This document shows, piece by piece, positions 17,465-26,167 of a DNA stretch of 64,000 nt. Numbering within the stretch: position 1 is the first letter of the stretch; the number at the start of each line of letters is the position of its first letter. This DNA is from Mycolicibacterium phlei (GTDB lineage Bacteria; Actinomycetota; Actinomycetes; Mycobacteriales; Mycobacteriaceae): the NCBI RefSeq assembly GCF_001583415.1, contig NZ_CP014475.1, positions 5,022,001 to 5,086,000 of the forward strand, written 5' to 3'. A program made the translations under genes and the position numbers. The notes beneath the pieces are model-generated. The model was not told the origin of the DNA. It ran no database searches and saw nothing but the letters and a program-made list of their open reading frames with translations.

Positions 17465-18048
17465 CGGATCGTCTCCAGCCGGGAGATCATCAGCTTGCCG
17501 TCGACGTCGGAGACGTCCAGGCGCAGGTTCCAACGCACCGTCTTGGGTTTCTCGTCGCCGACGTTCTCGCTGACCGACGTCGCGATCACCAGCACGGTGT
17601 CGGTGCGCGACGCGAACTCCGAGATCTCCGGCGACCGCTGTGGGCGCGCCCCGTCCGGGCCGGGCGGCGGGTGGTAGATCGACTCGACGGAGACGGAGTC
17701 GATCTGGCCGGTGGTGCGCGACTTCAGGGTCTGCACCAGCTTGCGGTAGGGCTCGACGGCGGACTCGAACTCGGCGTTGAGCTGGCCGACGGTGCCCTCG
17801 TGCAGTTTGACCATGTCGGTGGACACGGTGTCGGCGTTCATGTTGATCAGCACGGTGGTCCAGTCGGCGGCGGTCTGCATCACCCGGGCCCGGTACTGCA
17901 GCTCGTCGGTGTCCTGGCGGTGCTGGACGAAGATGACGGCGGCCAGCGCGACGGCGATCACCGCGACCACGCCCAACGCGGCCGATGCGATGCCGTAGCT
18001 GGAGAAGACGGGACCGTCCTCGATGGTGGTGGGCTCGTCCTCGGGCAT
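17461..18048 (-). CDS. Orphan Mce-associated membrane protein OmamA-like (Rv0199 homologue)
   Basis: A 195-residue single-pass protein: short acidic cytosolic N-terminus (MPEDEPTTIEDGP), one membrane helix (about residues 22-42), then an extracytoplasmic Mce-associated domain with RYRA-type and KPKTVRWNLRLDVSDVDGKLMISRLE segments. By homology to Rv0199 it should stabilise Mce lipid/cholesterol importers in the envelope; no mce operon is in this window, consistent with an orphan role acting in trans. Its stop overlaps the omamB start by four bases. It diverges from the glycosyltransferase gene over a short 68-base gap. Confidence 0.83.
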   Translation of the reverse strand: MPEDEPTTIEDGPVFSSYGIASAALGVVAVIAVALAAVIFVQHRQDTDELQYRARVMQTAADWTTVLINMNADTVSTDMVKLHEGTVGQLNAEFESAVEPYRKLVQTLKSRTTGQIDSVSVESIYHPPPGPDGARPQRSPEISEFASRTDTVLVIATSVSENVGDEKPKTVRWNLRLDVSDVDGKLMISRLETIR

Positions 18049-18116
18049 GCGCGTGAGGGTACCGGGGAGGGCAAACTCACAGTGGAACCCGTCGTGAACT
18101 GGGTATCAGCCCGGTC

Positions 18117-19409
18117 GTGGGCGACTACCTGATTGCTGCCAGCCCGATCCCCGGCCATGTCCTGCCGTTGCTGCATGTCGGCGCCGACCTGGCGGCCCGC
18201 GGGCACCGGGTCACAATGCTCACCGGCGCCGAACACCGCGCCGCGGTGACGTCGCGGGGCCTGGAGTACCTGCCGCTGCCGTGGCGGGCGCACCCGCAGC
18301 GTTCCGCGAAACAACCGCCCCTGCTTCCGCCGCTGGTCGACCGTTGGTACCGCGGCCGCGCCGAGATGCGGTCGGTGTTCATCGACCCGCTGCCCGCCCA
18401 GTACCGAGCGCTGCGGAAGGCGTTGCGGGGCAACCAGTTCGACGCGGTGCTGTGCGACATGGCGTTCACCGGCGCGCTGCCGCTGCTGACCGGGAACGGG
18501 CCGCGGCCGTGGGTGCTGGTCGCCGGCGTCGGTCCGCTGACGTTGTCCAGCGCCGACACACCCCCGTTCGGGGCGGCGTTCACCCCGCGCCCGGAGCTCA
18601 ACTACGGGCCGATGACGTGGGTGACGCACCGGGTGATGTTCGGCGACGTGCATTCCGCGCTGAACGCGGCGCTGGCCGGGGTGGGGGCGGCGCCGTCGCC
18701 GGTGTTCCTCACCGACTGGCCGGTGCTGGCGGACCGGCTGCTGCAGTTCACGGTGCCGTCGCTGGAGTACCCGCGCGGGGATCTGCCGCCGACGGTGTCC
18801 TTCACCGGTCCGGTGCTGCCGCCACCCGGACGGCGGCGGGGGCTGCCGTGGGATCCGGCCGGCGACCGGCGCGCCGTCGTGCACGTCACCCAGGGCACCT
18901 GGGACAACGACGACCCGGACGCGCTGCTGCGCCCGACGATCGAGGCGCTGGCCGACCGCGACGACGTGCTGGTGGTCGCGACCACCGGCCGCGCGGACCG
19001 TCCGTCGCTGGCCGGCCGGCTGCCGGCGAACTGTCACGTCACCGACTTCCTGCCGTACGCCGAGCTGCTGCCGCATGTCGACGTGATGGTCACCAACGGC
19101 GGGTACGGCGGGGTGCACCAGGCGCTGGCGCACGGGGTACCGCTGGTGGTCGCCGGCGGCAGCGCCGACAAACCCGAGGTGGCCGCCCGCGTCGCGCACG
19201 CCGGGGCGGGCATGAACCTCGGCACCGCACGCCCGGACCGGCGGACGATCGCCAGGGCGGTCGACACGGTGCTGACGACGGGGTCCTACCGGAGTACGGC
19301 GCAGCGGCTGGGCCGCGAGATCCGCGCGGTCGACGCGTTCGACCGGATCGCCGGGATCCTGGAAGCGCCGGCCGTGTCCGGCCCGCGTTCTGGCACTCTG
19401 GTTGGGTGA
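18117..19409 (+). CDS. UGT/MGT-type glycosyltransferase (GT1 family)
   Basis: A 430-residue GT-B fold enzyme. The N-terminal acceptor domain begins with DYLIAASPIPGHVLPLLHVGADLAARGHRV, the usual macroside/ergosterol glycosyltransferase opening. The C-terminal donor domain has VHVTQGTWDNDDPDALL and the sugar-nucleotide signature VTNGGYGGVHQALAHGVPLVVAGGSADKPE. Such enzymes glycosylate small lipophilic molecules; substrate unknown. It starts with GTG at 18117 and its stop overlaps the zmp1 start (GTGA at 19406-19409), an unexpected coupling because a glycosyltransferase is not part of the M. tuberculosis zmp1 neighbourhood. Confidence 0.88.
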   Translation: MGDYLIAASPIPGHVLPLLHVGADLAARGHRVTMLTGAEHRAAVTSRGLEYLPLPWRAHPQRSAKQPPLLPPLVDRWYRGRAEMRSVFIDPLPAQYRALRKALRGNQFDAVLCDMAFTGALPLLTGNGPRPWVLVAGVGPLTLSSADTPPFGAAFTPRPELNYGPMTWVTHRVMFGDVHSALNAALAGVGAAPSPVFLTDWPVLADRLLQFTVPSLEYPRGDLPPTVSFTGPVLPPPGRRRGLPWDPAGDRRAVVHVTQGTWDNDDPDALLRPTIEALADRDDVLVVATTGRADRPSLAGRLPANCHVTDFLPYAELLPHVDVMVTNGGYGGVHQALAHGVPLVVAGGSADKPEVAARVAHAGAGMNLGTARPDRRTIARAVDTVLTTGSYRSTAQRLGREIRAVDAFDRIAGILEAPAVSGPRSGTLVG

Positions 19410-21385
19410 CCGTTGAAGCTATCCGATCCGGTATCGACCTGAGCTACGTCGACGCCGACGCCCGCCCGCAAGACGACCTGTTCGGCCATGTGAACGGTCG
19501 CTGGCTGACCGAATACGAGATGCCCGCCGACCGGGCCACCGACGGGGCGTTCCGGTCGCTGTACGACCGCGCCGAGGAGCACGTCCGCGACCTGATCACC
19601 GAGGCCGCCGCCTCGGGCGCCGCGCCGGGCACCGACGAGCAGCGCATCGGCGACCTGTACGCGAGCTTCATGGACGAGGAGACCATCGCACGGCGCGGGG
19701 TGGCCCCGCTGCTCGACGAGCTGGCCGCGATCGACGCCGCCGACAGCCCGGCCGCGCTGGCCCGGGTGCTGGGGTCGCTGCAGCGCACCGGGGTGGGCGG
19801 CGGCACCGGCCTCTACGTCGACACCGACTCCAAGAACTCCACGCGCTACCTGCTGCACTTCACGCAGTCCGGGCTGGGGCTGCCCGACGAGTCGTACTAC
19901 CGCGACGAGCAGCACGCCGAGATCCTGGCCGCCTATCCGAAGCACATCGCGGCGATGTTCGCGCTGGTGTACGGCGACGGCGACCACGGGGACACCGCCG
20001 CGCGGATCGTGGCGCTGGAGACCAAGCTCGCGTCGGCGCACTGGGACGTCGTCAAGCGCCGCGACGCCGACCTGACCTACAACCTGCGCCGGTTCACCGA
20101 CCTGCCCGAGGAGGCGCCGGGCTTCGACTGGGCCGGCTGGCTCACCGAACTGGGCACCACCCCGGAGAAGGCGTCCGAAGTCGTTGTGCGCCAACCTGAC
20201 TACCTGACCGCGTTCGCGTCGGCGTGGAGCAGCGAGGCACTGGACGACTGGAAGGCCTGGCTGAAGTGGCGGGTCATCCACGCCCGGGCGTTCCTGCTGA
20301 CCGACGACCTGGTCGCCGAGGACTTCGAGTTCTACGGCCGCAGGCTCTCGGGCACCGAGCAGATCCGCGACCGCTGGAAGCGCGGCGTGTCGGTGGTGGA
20401 GAGCCTGCTGGGCTTCGCGGTCGGAAAGCTGTATGTGGCAAAGCATTTCCCGCCGCGGGCCAAGGAGCGGATGGATGAGCTGGTGGCCAACATCCGGGAG
20501 GCCTACCGGGTCAGCATCAACTCGCTGGAGTGGATGACCCCGGCCACCCGGGAGAAGGCGCTGGCCAAGCTGGACAAGTTCACCCCGAAGATCGGGTATC
20601 CGGCCAAGTGGCGGGACTACTCCGGGCTGGAGATCACCCGCGACGACCTGTACGGCAACTACCGGCGCGGTTACGCGTTCGAGTACGACCGCGAGCTGGG
20701 CAAGCTGGGCGGGCCGGTGGACCGCGACGAGTGGTTCATGACCCCGCAGACGGTCAACGCCTACTACAACCCGGGGATGAACGAGATCGTGTTCCCCGCG
20801 GCGATTCTGCAACCGCCGTTCTTCGACGCCGACGCCGACGACGCCGCCAACTACGGCGGGATCGGCGCGGTGATCGGCCACGAGATCGGGCACGGTTTCG
20901 ACGACCAGGGCGCCAAGTACGACGGCGACGGCAACCTGGTGGACTGGTGGACCGACGAGGACCGCACCGAGTTCGCCGCGCGCACGAAGAAGCTCATCGA
21001 GCAGTACGACGAGTACGTGCCGCGTCAGCTCAGCGACGGCCACCACGTCAACGGTGCGTTCACCGTCGGCGAGAACATCGGCGACCTCGGCGGCCTGTCG
21101 ATCGCGCTGCTGGCATACCGGCTGTCGCTGAAGGGCAAGGAGGCCCCGGTGATCGACGGGCTGACCGGCGAGCAGCGGGTGTTCTTCGGCTGGGCGCAGG
21201 TGTGGCGAACGAAATCGCGTGACGCCGAGGCGATCCGGCGGCTGGCGATCGATCCGCACTCGCCGCCGGAGTTCCGCTGCAACGGTGTGGTGCGCAACAT
21301 GGACGCGTTCTACGAGGCGTTCGGCGTCACCGAGAACGACGCGCTGTACCTGGAGCCGGACCGCCGGGTCCGCATCTGGAACTAG
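19406..21385 (+). CDS. zmp1: Zinc metalloprotease Zmp1 (M13/neprilysin family)
   Basis: A 659-residue M13 endopeptidase, close to the 663 residues of M. tuberculosis Zmp1. The zinc motif HEIGH places ligands at H492 and H496 with catalytic E493; the third ligand and supporting Asp are E556 and D560 in GENIGDLGG. The substrate-binding NAYYNP motif and the C-terminal C-x-x-W-like region (end VRIWN) are present. There is no signal peptide, also true of Zmp1, which is found outside the cell by an unclear route. In M. tuberculosis it interferes with inflammasome activation and phagosome maturation. The GTG start overlaps the upstream glycosyltransferase stop. Confidence 0.96.
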   Translation: MTVEAIRSGIDLSYVDADARPQDDLFGHVNGRWLTEYEMPADRATDGAFRSLYDRAEEHVRDLITEAAASGAAPGTDEQRIGDLYASFMDEETIARRGVAPLLDELAAIDAADSPAALARVLGSLQRTGVGGGTGLYVDTDSKNSTRYLLHFTQSGLGLPDESYYRDEQHAEILAAYPKHIAAMFALVYGDGDHGDTAARIVALETKLASAHWDVVKRRDADLTYNLRRFTDLPEEAPGFDWAGWLTELGTTPEKASEVVVRQPDYLTAFASAWSSEALDDWKAWLKWRVIHARAFLLTDDLVAEDFEFYGRRLSGTEQIRDRWKRGVSVVESLLGFAVGKLYVAKHFPPRAKERMDELVANIREAYRVSINSLEWMTPATREKALAKLDKFTPKIGYPAKWRDYSGLEITRDDLYGNYRRGYAFEYDRELGKLGGPVDRDEWFMTPQTVNAYYNPGMNEIVFPAAILQPPFFDADADDAANYGGIGAVIGHEIGHGFDDQGAKYDGDGNLVDWWTDEDRTEFAARTKKLIEQYDEYVPRQLSDGHHVNGAFTVGENIGDLGGLSIALLAYRLSLKGKEAPVIDGLTGEQRVFFGWAQVWRTKSRDAEAIRRLAIDPHSPPEFRCNGVVRNMDAFYEAFGVTENDALYLEPDRRVRIWN

Positions 21386-21406
21386 CGCGACCCCTCGATA
21401 CGCCGC

Positions 21407-21460
21407 GAAACTGCGGTTGTTGACGAATTTTCCGCGATTTTCGTCAACAACCGCAGTTTC
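21407..21460. terminator. Perfect 21-bp inverted repeat, probable bidirectional terminator
   Basis: Arms 21407-21427 and 21440-21460 are perfectly complementary over 21 bases (gaaactgcggttgttgac...), with a 12-base AT-rich loop. It lies between the converging zmp1 and L,D-transpeptidase genes. No long T tract follows on either side, as is usual for mycobacterial hairpins. A similar 21-bp perfect palindrome of different sequence lies between another convergent pair at 54268-54324. Confidence 0.85.
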
Positions 21461-21479
21461 AGCGCACGGTCAAGAGCCG

Positions 21480-22529
21480 TCAGAACATCTGCCAATCGGA
21501 CGCGCCGTCGGGCTGGTTGTACAACCCACCCTTGGTGTTCTTGATGACGATCGCGTCCCCGGAGCCGAAGTTGTCGTAGAACCACTTCGCATTCTCCGGG
21601 CTGAGGTTGATGCAGCCGTGGCTGACGTTGGAATTGCCCTGCGCGCCAACCGACCACGGGGCGCTGTGCACGAAGATGCCCTGGTTGTCGATGCGGACGG
21701 CGTCCTTGACCTTGAGCTTGTAGCCGTCGGGTGAGTCGACGGGCACCCCGTAGGTCGACGAGTCCATCACGATCTCGGGGAACTTCTCCAGCACGTAGTA
21801 GGTGCCGTTGCGGGTCTCGTTGCCCTTCTTGCCCATCGACACCGGGAACGTCTTCTCCAGCTTGCCGTTGCGGTGCACCTGCATCTGCTTGGTGTTGTCG
21901 TCGATGGTGGCGACGAGCTGCTCGGGCACCGAGAAGCTGGACTTGGTGCCGGAGGCGTCGATGTGCACGACGGTGCCCGCGGGCCAGAAGTCCAGTGGAC
22001 GCCACCGCACCTGGGTGTCGCTGGTCCAGTAGAACCGGCCGGGCACCGGCGGGTCCGAGGTGATGTGGATCGCGTCCTCGGCCATCTTGCGGTTGGCGAT
22101 CGGCCGCTGGAAGTTGATGTAGATCGGCTTGGCGGCGCCCACGATCGAACCGTTGACCGGGTTGAACGTCGGCGGCGCGAACACCGGCGGCCCGACGTAC
22201 GGGTTCGGGTTCTGCCCCTCCGGGGTGTCCTCCGGGATGGGCAGTTGCTGCGCCAGCGGGTCGTTGGCCGACGGGAAGAACGGGTTCGGCGGCGGGGGCG
22301 GCGGGGCGTCCTCCTCGGCGAGCGCCGGTTCGGGCGCCGGCGCGGCGGCAGGATCGGCCGGACCCGGCAGCGGTCCCGGAGCCGGGGCGGCGAACGGGTC
22401 GACCGGCGCCGGCGGTGGCGGCGGAACGTCGGGCTGGGCCAGGGCGGACGGGCTGGTCAACACCATCCCGCCGAGCAACCCGGCCGTCATCAACACGGTG
22501 AGCAGTCGGCTGCGCATCGGCCTCCGCAT
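21480..22529 (-). CDS. L,D-transpeptidase, LdtMt4-like (Rv0192 position)
   Basis: A 349-residue exported enzyme that makes 3-3 peptidoglycan cross-links or anchors proteins. Signal sequence about residues 1-36 (ends SALAQP), a Pro/Ala-rich spacer to about residue 110, an immunoglobulin-like domain, then the YkuD catalytic domain with the motif HSAPWSVG...SHGCINLSPENAKWFYDNF; the catalytic Cys is in SHGCIN. The ATG at 22529 has GGGAGG 6-7 bases upstream, so the longer open frame is discarded. Location between zmp1 and ricR matches Rv0192 (LdtMt4), so it is most probably that paralogue, though the paralogue assignment rests on position. Confidence 0.9.
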   Translation of the reverse strand: MRRPMRSRLLTVLMTAGLLGGMVLTSPSALAQPDVPPPPPAPVDPFAAPAPGPLPGPADPAAAPAPEPALAEEDAPPPPPPNPFFPSANDPLAQQLPIPEDTPEGQNPNPYVGPPVFAPPTFNPVNGSIVGAAKPIYINFQRPIANRKMAEDAIHITSDPPVPGRFYWTSDTQVRWRPLDFWPAGTVVHIDASGTKSSFSVPEQLVATIDDNTKQMQVHRNGKLEKTFPVSMGKKGNETRNGTYYVLEKFPEIVMDSSTYGVPVDSPDGYKLKVKDAVRIDNQGIFVHSAPWSVGAQGNSNVSHGCINLSPENAKWFYDNFGSGDAIVIKNTKGGLYNQPDGASDWQMF

Positions 22530-22732
22530 ACAGGACCTCCCAGTCACAGATCTTTCTCCAGTGTGGCACAGCGGCAGGACCGCTCCCGGGCCTCGCGGCC
22601 CGGCCGCCCCCTGGTCGAACACCCCGGTCAGCGCCCTGACCTGCACTGTTCATCGCTGTCGGCGAGCAGTTGTTACGGACCGGCCCGGCCAGGGATGCTC
22701 GAAGGGTCCGCACAACCCCCGAAAGGATGCTC

Positions 22733-23122
22733 ATGGTCGCTGTTCCGGACGGATACGAACACCTGCTGGACCTGCCGCTCTACGGCCATCTCGCCACCGT
22801 CCGCCCCGACGGGACCCCCCAGGTCAACGCCATGTGGTTCCACTGGGACGGTGAGGTGCTGCGGTTCACCCACACCACCAAGCGGCAGAAGTACCGCAAC
22901 ATCCAGCACAACCCGAACGTCGCGATGTCGGTGATCGACCCGGAGAACCCGTACCGCTACCTGGAGGTGCGCGGTGTCGTCGAGCGGATCGAGCCCGACC
23001 CGACGGGCGCGTTCTACCTGCAGCTCAACGACCGTTATGACGGTCCGCTGACCGAGCCGCCGGCCGACAAGGCCGACCGGGTGATCCTGGTCGTTCGGCC
23101 GACCGGCTTCAGCAAGCAGTAG
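22733..23122 (+). CDS. PPOX-class (split beta-barrel) F420-dependent-type oxidoreductase
   Basis: A 129-residue flavin-fold protein. The opening YGHLATVRPDGTPQVNAMWFHWDGEVLRF and the middle TKRQKYRNIQHNPNVAMSVID...YLEVRGVVERIE are characteristic of the PPOX/FDOR family, in which many mycobacterial members use coenzyme F420 (some use FMN). The substrate is unknown. ATG 22733 follows a GAAAGGA site; an ATG six bases earlier is less well placed. It is divergent from the L,D-transpeptidase and is followed two bases later by a thiamine-binding-type gene. Confidence 0.85.
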   Translation: MVAVPDGYEHLLDLPLYGHLATVRPDGTPQVNAMWFHWDGEVLRFTHTTKRQKYRNIQHNPNVAMSVIDPENPYRYLEVRGVVERIEPDPTGAFYLQLNDRYDGPLTEPPADKADRVILVVRPTGFSKQ

Positions 23123-23124
23123 CC

Positions 23125-23424
23125 GTGCTGGTGGCGTTCAGCGTCAGCCCGACCGGTGTCGGCGACGACGGCAGCGTGGGGGACGCCGTCGCCGCCGCGG
23201 TGCGCGTCGTGCGCGAGTCCGGGCTGCCCAACGAGACCAACGCGATGTTCACCAACATCGAGGGCGAATGGGACGAGGTGATGGACGTGGTCAAGCGGGC
23301 CGTCGACGCCGTCGCGGCGGTGTCACCGCGGGTCAGCCTGGTCCTCAAGGCCGACATCCGGCCGGGGCACACGGGTCAGCTGACCGCGAAGGTCCGGCGC
23401 GTCGAGGAGGCGCTGGGCGGTTAG
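23125..23424 (+). CDS. MTH1187-family thiamine-binding protein
   Basis: A 99-residue ferredoxin-like-fold protein of the MTH1187/YqgV (DUF77) family: LVAFSVSPTGVGDDGSVGDAVAAAVRVVRESGLPNETNAMFTNIEGEWDEVMDVVKRAVDAV. Some relatives bind thiamine; the biological role is unclear. The GTG start at 23125 is two bases after the stop of the flavin-fold gene, so the two are co-transcribed. Its stop overlaps the ricR stop on the opposite strand by three bases. Confidence 0.85.
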   Translation: MLVAFSVSPTGVGDDGSVGDAVAAAVRVVRESGLPNETNAMFTNIEGEWDEVMDVVKRAVDAVAAVSPRVSLVLKADIRPGHTGQLTAKVRRVEEALGG

Positions 23425-23711
23425 GACCGCACCAGCCGGGCGATCGCGGCTGAGGCCTCGGCGATCTTGGTCTCGGCCGCGGCGCCGCCCTCGGCGACCG
23501 CCTCGGCCACACAGTGGTTGAGGTGTTCGTCGAGCAGGCCGAGCGCGACGGACTGCAGCGCGCTGTTGACCGCGCTGATCTGGGTCAGCACATCGATGCA
23601 GTACTTGTCGTCCTCGATCATCTTCGCGATGCCGCGGACCTGACCCTCGATGCGGCGCAGCCGTTTGGTGTAGTTCTCCTTCTGCTGCGAATAGCCGTGC
23701 GCCCCGGTCAC
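23421..23711 (-). CDS. ricR: Copper-sensing repressor RicR (CsoR family)
   Basis: A 96-residue helical CsoR-family repressor. The Cu(I) ligands of the family are all present: C38 in KYCID, H63 in DEHLNHC and C67. The segment YTKRLRRIEGQVRGIAKMI is the DNA-contact helix. RicR represses copper-inhibited genes until Cu(I) binds. The GTG at 23711 gives a 96-residue protein, the length of Rv0190, and lies two bases after the DUF305 gene, so ricR is the second gene of that operon. A RicR operator lies upstream of the operon, indicating autoregulation. Confidence 0.93.
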   Translation of the reverse strand: MTGAHGYSQQKENYTKRLRRIEGQVRGIAKMIEDDKYCIDVLTQISAVNSALQSVALGLLDEHLNHCVAEAVAEGGAAAETKIAEASAAIARLVRS

Positions 23712-23713
23712 TT

Positions 23714-24322
23714 TCAGCCCCCCAGCATCTGGTTCATCTGGTCGATCTCGGCCTGTTGGGTGTCGATGATGGTCTGGGCCAGCCGCTTGGCGTCGACGTT
23801 CTCGCCGTGGGCGATCTCGGCCTTGGCCATCTCGATGGCGCCCTGGTGGTGGCCGATCATCGACTGCAGCCACAGCGTCTCGAACTCGGGTCCGTTCAGC
23901 GTCGCCAACCGGGCCATTGTCGCGTCGTCGACCATGCCCTGCATGTCGGCGCCGTGGCCCTCGTGACCGGTGTCGGCGTCGGGGTTCTCGTTCCACTGGA
24001 CGAGCAGCACGCGCATGGCTTGGATCTCGGGGGCCTGGGCGTTGGAGATCTGCTCGGCCAGTGCCAGCAGTTCGGGGTTGGTGGAGCGCTCGGGCACCAG
24101 GGCGGCCAGGTCGACGGCCTGCTGGTGGTGCGGAATCATGCTGGTCGCGAAGGCGACGTCGTCGGCGTTGAATCCGGCGGGCTCACCGGTGATCACTGGC
24201 TCGTCGTCGTGGGAGTGATCGGTGTGGCCGTCGGAGGCCTGCTGGCTGGTGCACGACGTGAACAGCAGTGCGGCAGCGGCGGCGATCAGGACAGCGGCGA
24301 TGCGGGTGATCAGGGACTGCAT
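23714..24322 (-). CDS. DUF305 lipoprotein, probable copper-responsive
   Basis: A 202-residue exported lipoprotein: signal peptide with a lipobox LLFTSC (Cys at residue 24), a His/Asp-rich segment (HTDHSHDDE) and a ferritin-like DUF305 domain with two MIPHHQQAV / MIGHHQGAIEMA repeats. A further metal-binding stretch HEGHGADMQGM sits between them. DUF305 proteins often accompany copper-response genes, and the His/Met pattern fits metal binding at the cell surface. It is the first gene of an operon with ricR and has a consensus RicR operator 15 bases upstream of its start, so copper induction is strongly expected. Confidence 0.88.
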   Translation of the reverse strand: MQSLITRIAAVLIAAAAALLFTSCTSQQASDGHTDHSHDDEPVITGEPAGFNADDVAFATSMIPHHQQAVDLAALVPERSTNPELLALAEQISNAQAPEIQAMRVLLVQWNENPDADTGHEGHGADMQGMVDDATMARLATLNGPEFETLWLQSMIGHHQGAIEMAKAEIAHGENVDAKRLAQTIIDTQQAEIDQMNQMLGG

Positions 24323-24336
24323 AGACCCAGCGTACC

Positions 24337-24357
24337 GAATACCCCTCCGGGGTATTC
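24337..24357. promoter_or_regulatory. RicR operator
   Basis: A palindrome with 9-base arms (gaatacccc / ggggtattc) and a 3-base centre. The core at 24340-24354 is TACCC-N5-GGGTA, exactly the published RicR box pattern. It lies 15 bases upstream of the DUF305 start on the left and 42 bases upstream of ilvD on the right, so it could influence both. Confidence 0.88.
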
Positions 24358-24398
24358 ATATTGCCGTGGGGACGCGCCCGGTGGCCACATAATCAGCT

Positions 24399-26096
24399 AT
24401 GGACCGGAATCCCGATATCAAGCCCCGCAGCCGCGACGTCACCGACGGTCTGGAGAAGGCCGCCGCCCGGGGGATGCTGCGCGCGGTCGGCATGGGTGAC
24501 GACGACTGGGGCAAGCCCCAGATCGGGGTCGGCTCGTCGTGGAACGAGATCACCCCGTGCAACCTGTCGCTGCAGCGGCTGGCCCAGCAGGTCAAGGCGG
24601 GGGTGCACGCCGGCGGCGGCTACCCGTTGGAGTTCGGCACCATCTCGGTGTCGGACGGCATCTCGATGGGCCATGAGGGCATGCACTTCTCGCTGGTGTC
24701 GCGGGAGGTGATCGCCGACAGCGTGGAGACCGTGGTGCAGGCCGAACGCCTCGACGGCACGGTGTTGCTGGCCGGCTGCGACAAGTCGATCCCGGGGATG
24801 CTGATGGCCGCGGCGCGGCTGGATCTGGCGTCGGTGTTCCTCTACAACGGCTCGATCATGCCGGGCCTGGCGCGGCTGACCGACGGCACCGAGAAGGAGG
24901 TCACGATCATCGACGCCTTCGAGGCGGTCGGGGCGTGCGTGCGCGGGCTGATGCCGCGGGAGGACGTGGACCGCATCGAGCGGGCGATCTGCCCCGGCGA
25001 GGGCGCCTGCGGCGGGATGTACACCGCGAACACGATGGCCAGCGCCGCCGAGGCGCTCGGGATGTCGCTGCCGGGCAGCGCGTCACCGCTGGCGATCGAC
25101 AAGCGCCGCGAGGAGTACGCTCGCCGGTCCGGGGACGCGGTGGTGGAGTTGCTGCGCCGCGGCATCACCGCGCGCGACATCCTGACCCGGGAGGCGTTCG
25201 AGAACGCGATCGCGGTGGTGATGGCGTTCGGCGGATCGACGAACGCGGTGCTGCACCTGCTGGCGATCGCCCGCGAGGCCGGGGTGGAACTGACGCTGGA
25301 GGACTTCACCCGGGTCAGCAGGAAGGTGCCGCACATCGCGGACGTGAAACCGTTCGGCCGGTTCGTGATGAAGCACGTCGACGAGATCGGTGGCGCGCCG
25401 GTGGTGATGAAGGCGCTGCTGGACGCCGGGCTGCTGCACGGTGACTGCCTGACGGTGACGGGTAAGACGATGGCGGAGAACCTGATTGAGCTCGACCCAC
25501 CGGCGCCGGACGGCACGGTGCTGCGCACGCTGGACAACCCGATCCACCCGACGGGCGGGATCACGATCCTGCACGGTTCGCTGGCGCCGGAGGGTGCGGT
25601 GGTGAAGTCGGCGGGTTTCGACTCGTCGGTGTTCGAGGGCACGGCAAGGGTTTTCGACCGGGAGCGGGCGGCGATGGATGCGTTGGAGGACGGCACGATT
25701 CAGGCCGGCGACGTCGTCGTGATCCGCTACGAGGGCCCCAAGGGCGGCCCGGGGATGCGGGAGATGTTGGCGATCACCGGGGCCATCAAGGGTGCCGGGC
25801 TGGGCAAGGATGTCCTGCTGATGACCGACGGCCGGTTCTCGGGTGGGACGACGGGGCTGTGCGTGGGGCATGTCGCACCGGAGGCGGTCGACGGCGGGCC
25901 GATCGCGTTCGTGCGTGACGGTGACCGGATTCGGCTGGACGTCGCCAACGGAACGCTGGACATCCTCGTCGACGAAAGCGAATTCGAGTCCCGCAAAAAG
26001 GGTTTCGAGCCGCTGCCGCCGCGCTACACGACCGGGGTGCTGGGCAAGTACACGAAGCTGGTCGGCTCAGCGGCGATCGGCGCGGTCTGCGGGTAG
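24399..26096 (+). CDS. ilvD: Dihydroxy-acid dehydratase IlvD
   Basis: A 565-residue Fe-S enzyme of isoleucine, valine and pantothenate synthesis; it dehydrates 2,3-dihydroxy-acids to 2-oxo-acids. The cluster cysteines are visible as C54 (EITPCNLS), C127 (AGCDKSIPGM) and C204 (GEGACGGMYTANTM). C-terminal signatures YEGPKGGPGMREM and TDGRFSGGTTGLCVGHV complete the family. The start at 24399 is the first ATG in frame. It is divergent from the copper-response operon; the same arrangement (Rv0189c next to Rv0190) occurs in M. tuberculosis. Confidence 0.97.
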   Translation: MDRNPDIKPRSRDVTDGLEKAAARGMLRAVGMGDDDWGKPQIGVGSSWNEITPCNLSLQRLAQQVKAGVHAGGGYPLEFGTISVSDGISMGHEGMHFSLVSREVIADSVETVVQAERLDGTVLLAGCDKSIPGMLMAAARLDLASVFLYNGSIMPGLARLTDGTEKEVTIIDAFEAVGACVRGLMPREDVDRIERAICPGEGACGGMYTANTMASAAEALGMSLPGSASPLAIDKRREEYARRSGDAVVELLRRGITARDILTREAFENAIAVVMAFGGSTNAVLHLLAIAREAGVELTLEDFTRVSRKVPHIADVKPFGRFVMKHVDEIGGAPVVMKALLDAGLLHGDCLTVTGKTMAENLIELDPPAPDGTVLRTLDNPIHPTGGITILHGSLAPEGAVVKSAGFDSSVFEGTARVFDRERAAMDALEDGTIQAGDVVVIRYEGPKGGPGMREMLAITGAIKGAGLGKDVLLMTDGRFSGGTTGLCVGHVAPEAVDGGPIAFVRDGDRIRLDVANGTLDILVDESEFESRKKGFEPLPPRYTTGVLGKYTKLVGSAAIGAVCG

Positions 26097-26126
26097 CGGA
26101 GAGCGTGCGTCTTTCAGACACGACAA

Positions 26127-26149
26127 AGGGCACCCGCGACGGATGCCCC
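26127..26149. terminator. Probable bidirectional terminator hairpin
   Basis: Arms GGGCACCC (26128-26135) and GGATGCCC (26141-26148) pair with one mismatch around a 5-base loop. The hairpin is flanked by A and T residues on the two sides, giving a short U run after ilvD. It lies between the convergent ilvD and small secreted-protein genes. Confidence 0.6.
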
Positions 26150-26167
26150 TTGCGTTGAGATGCTCGC

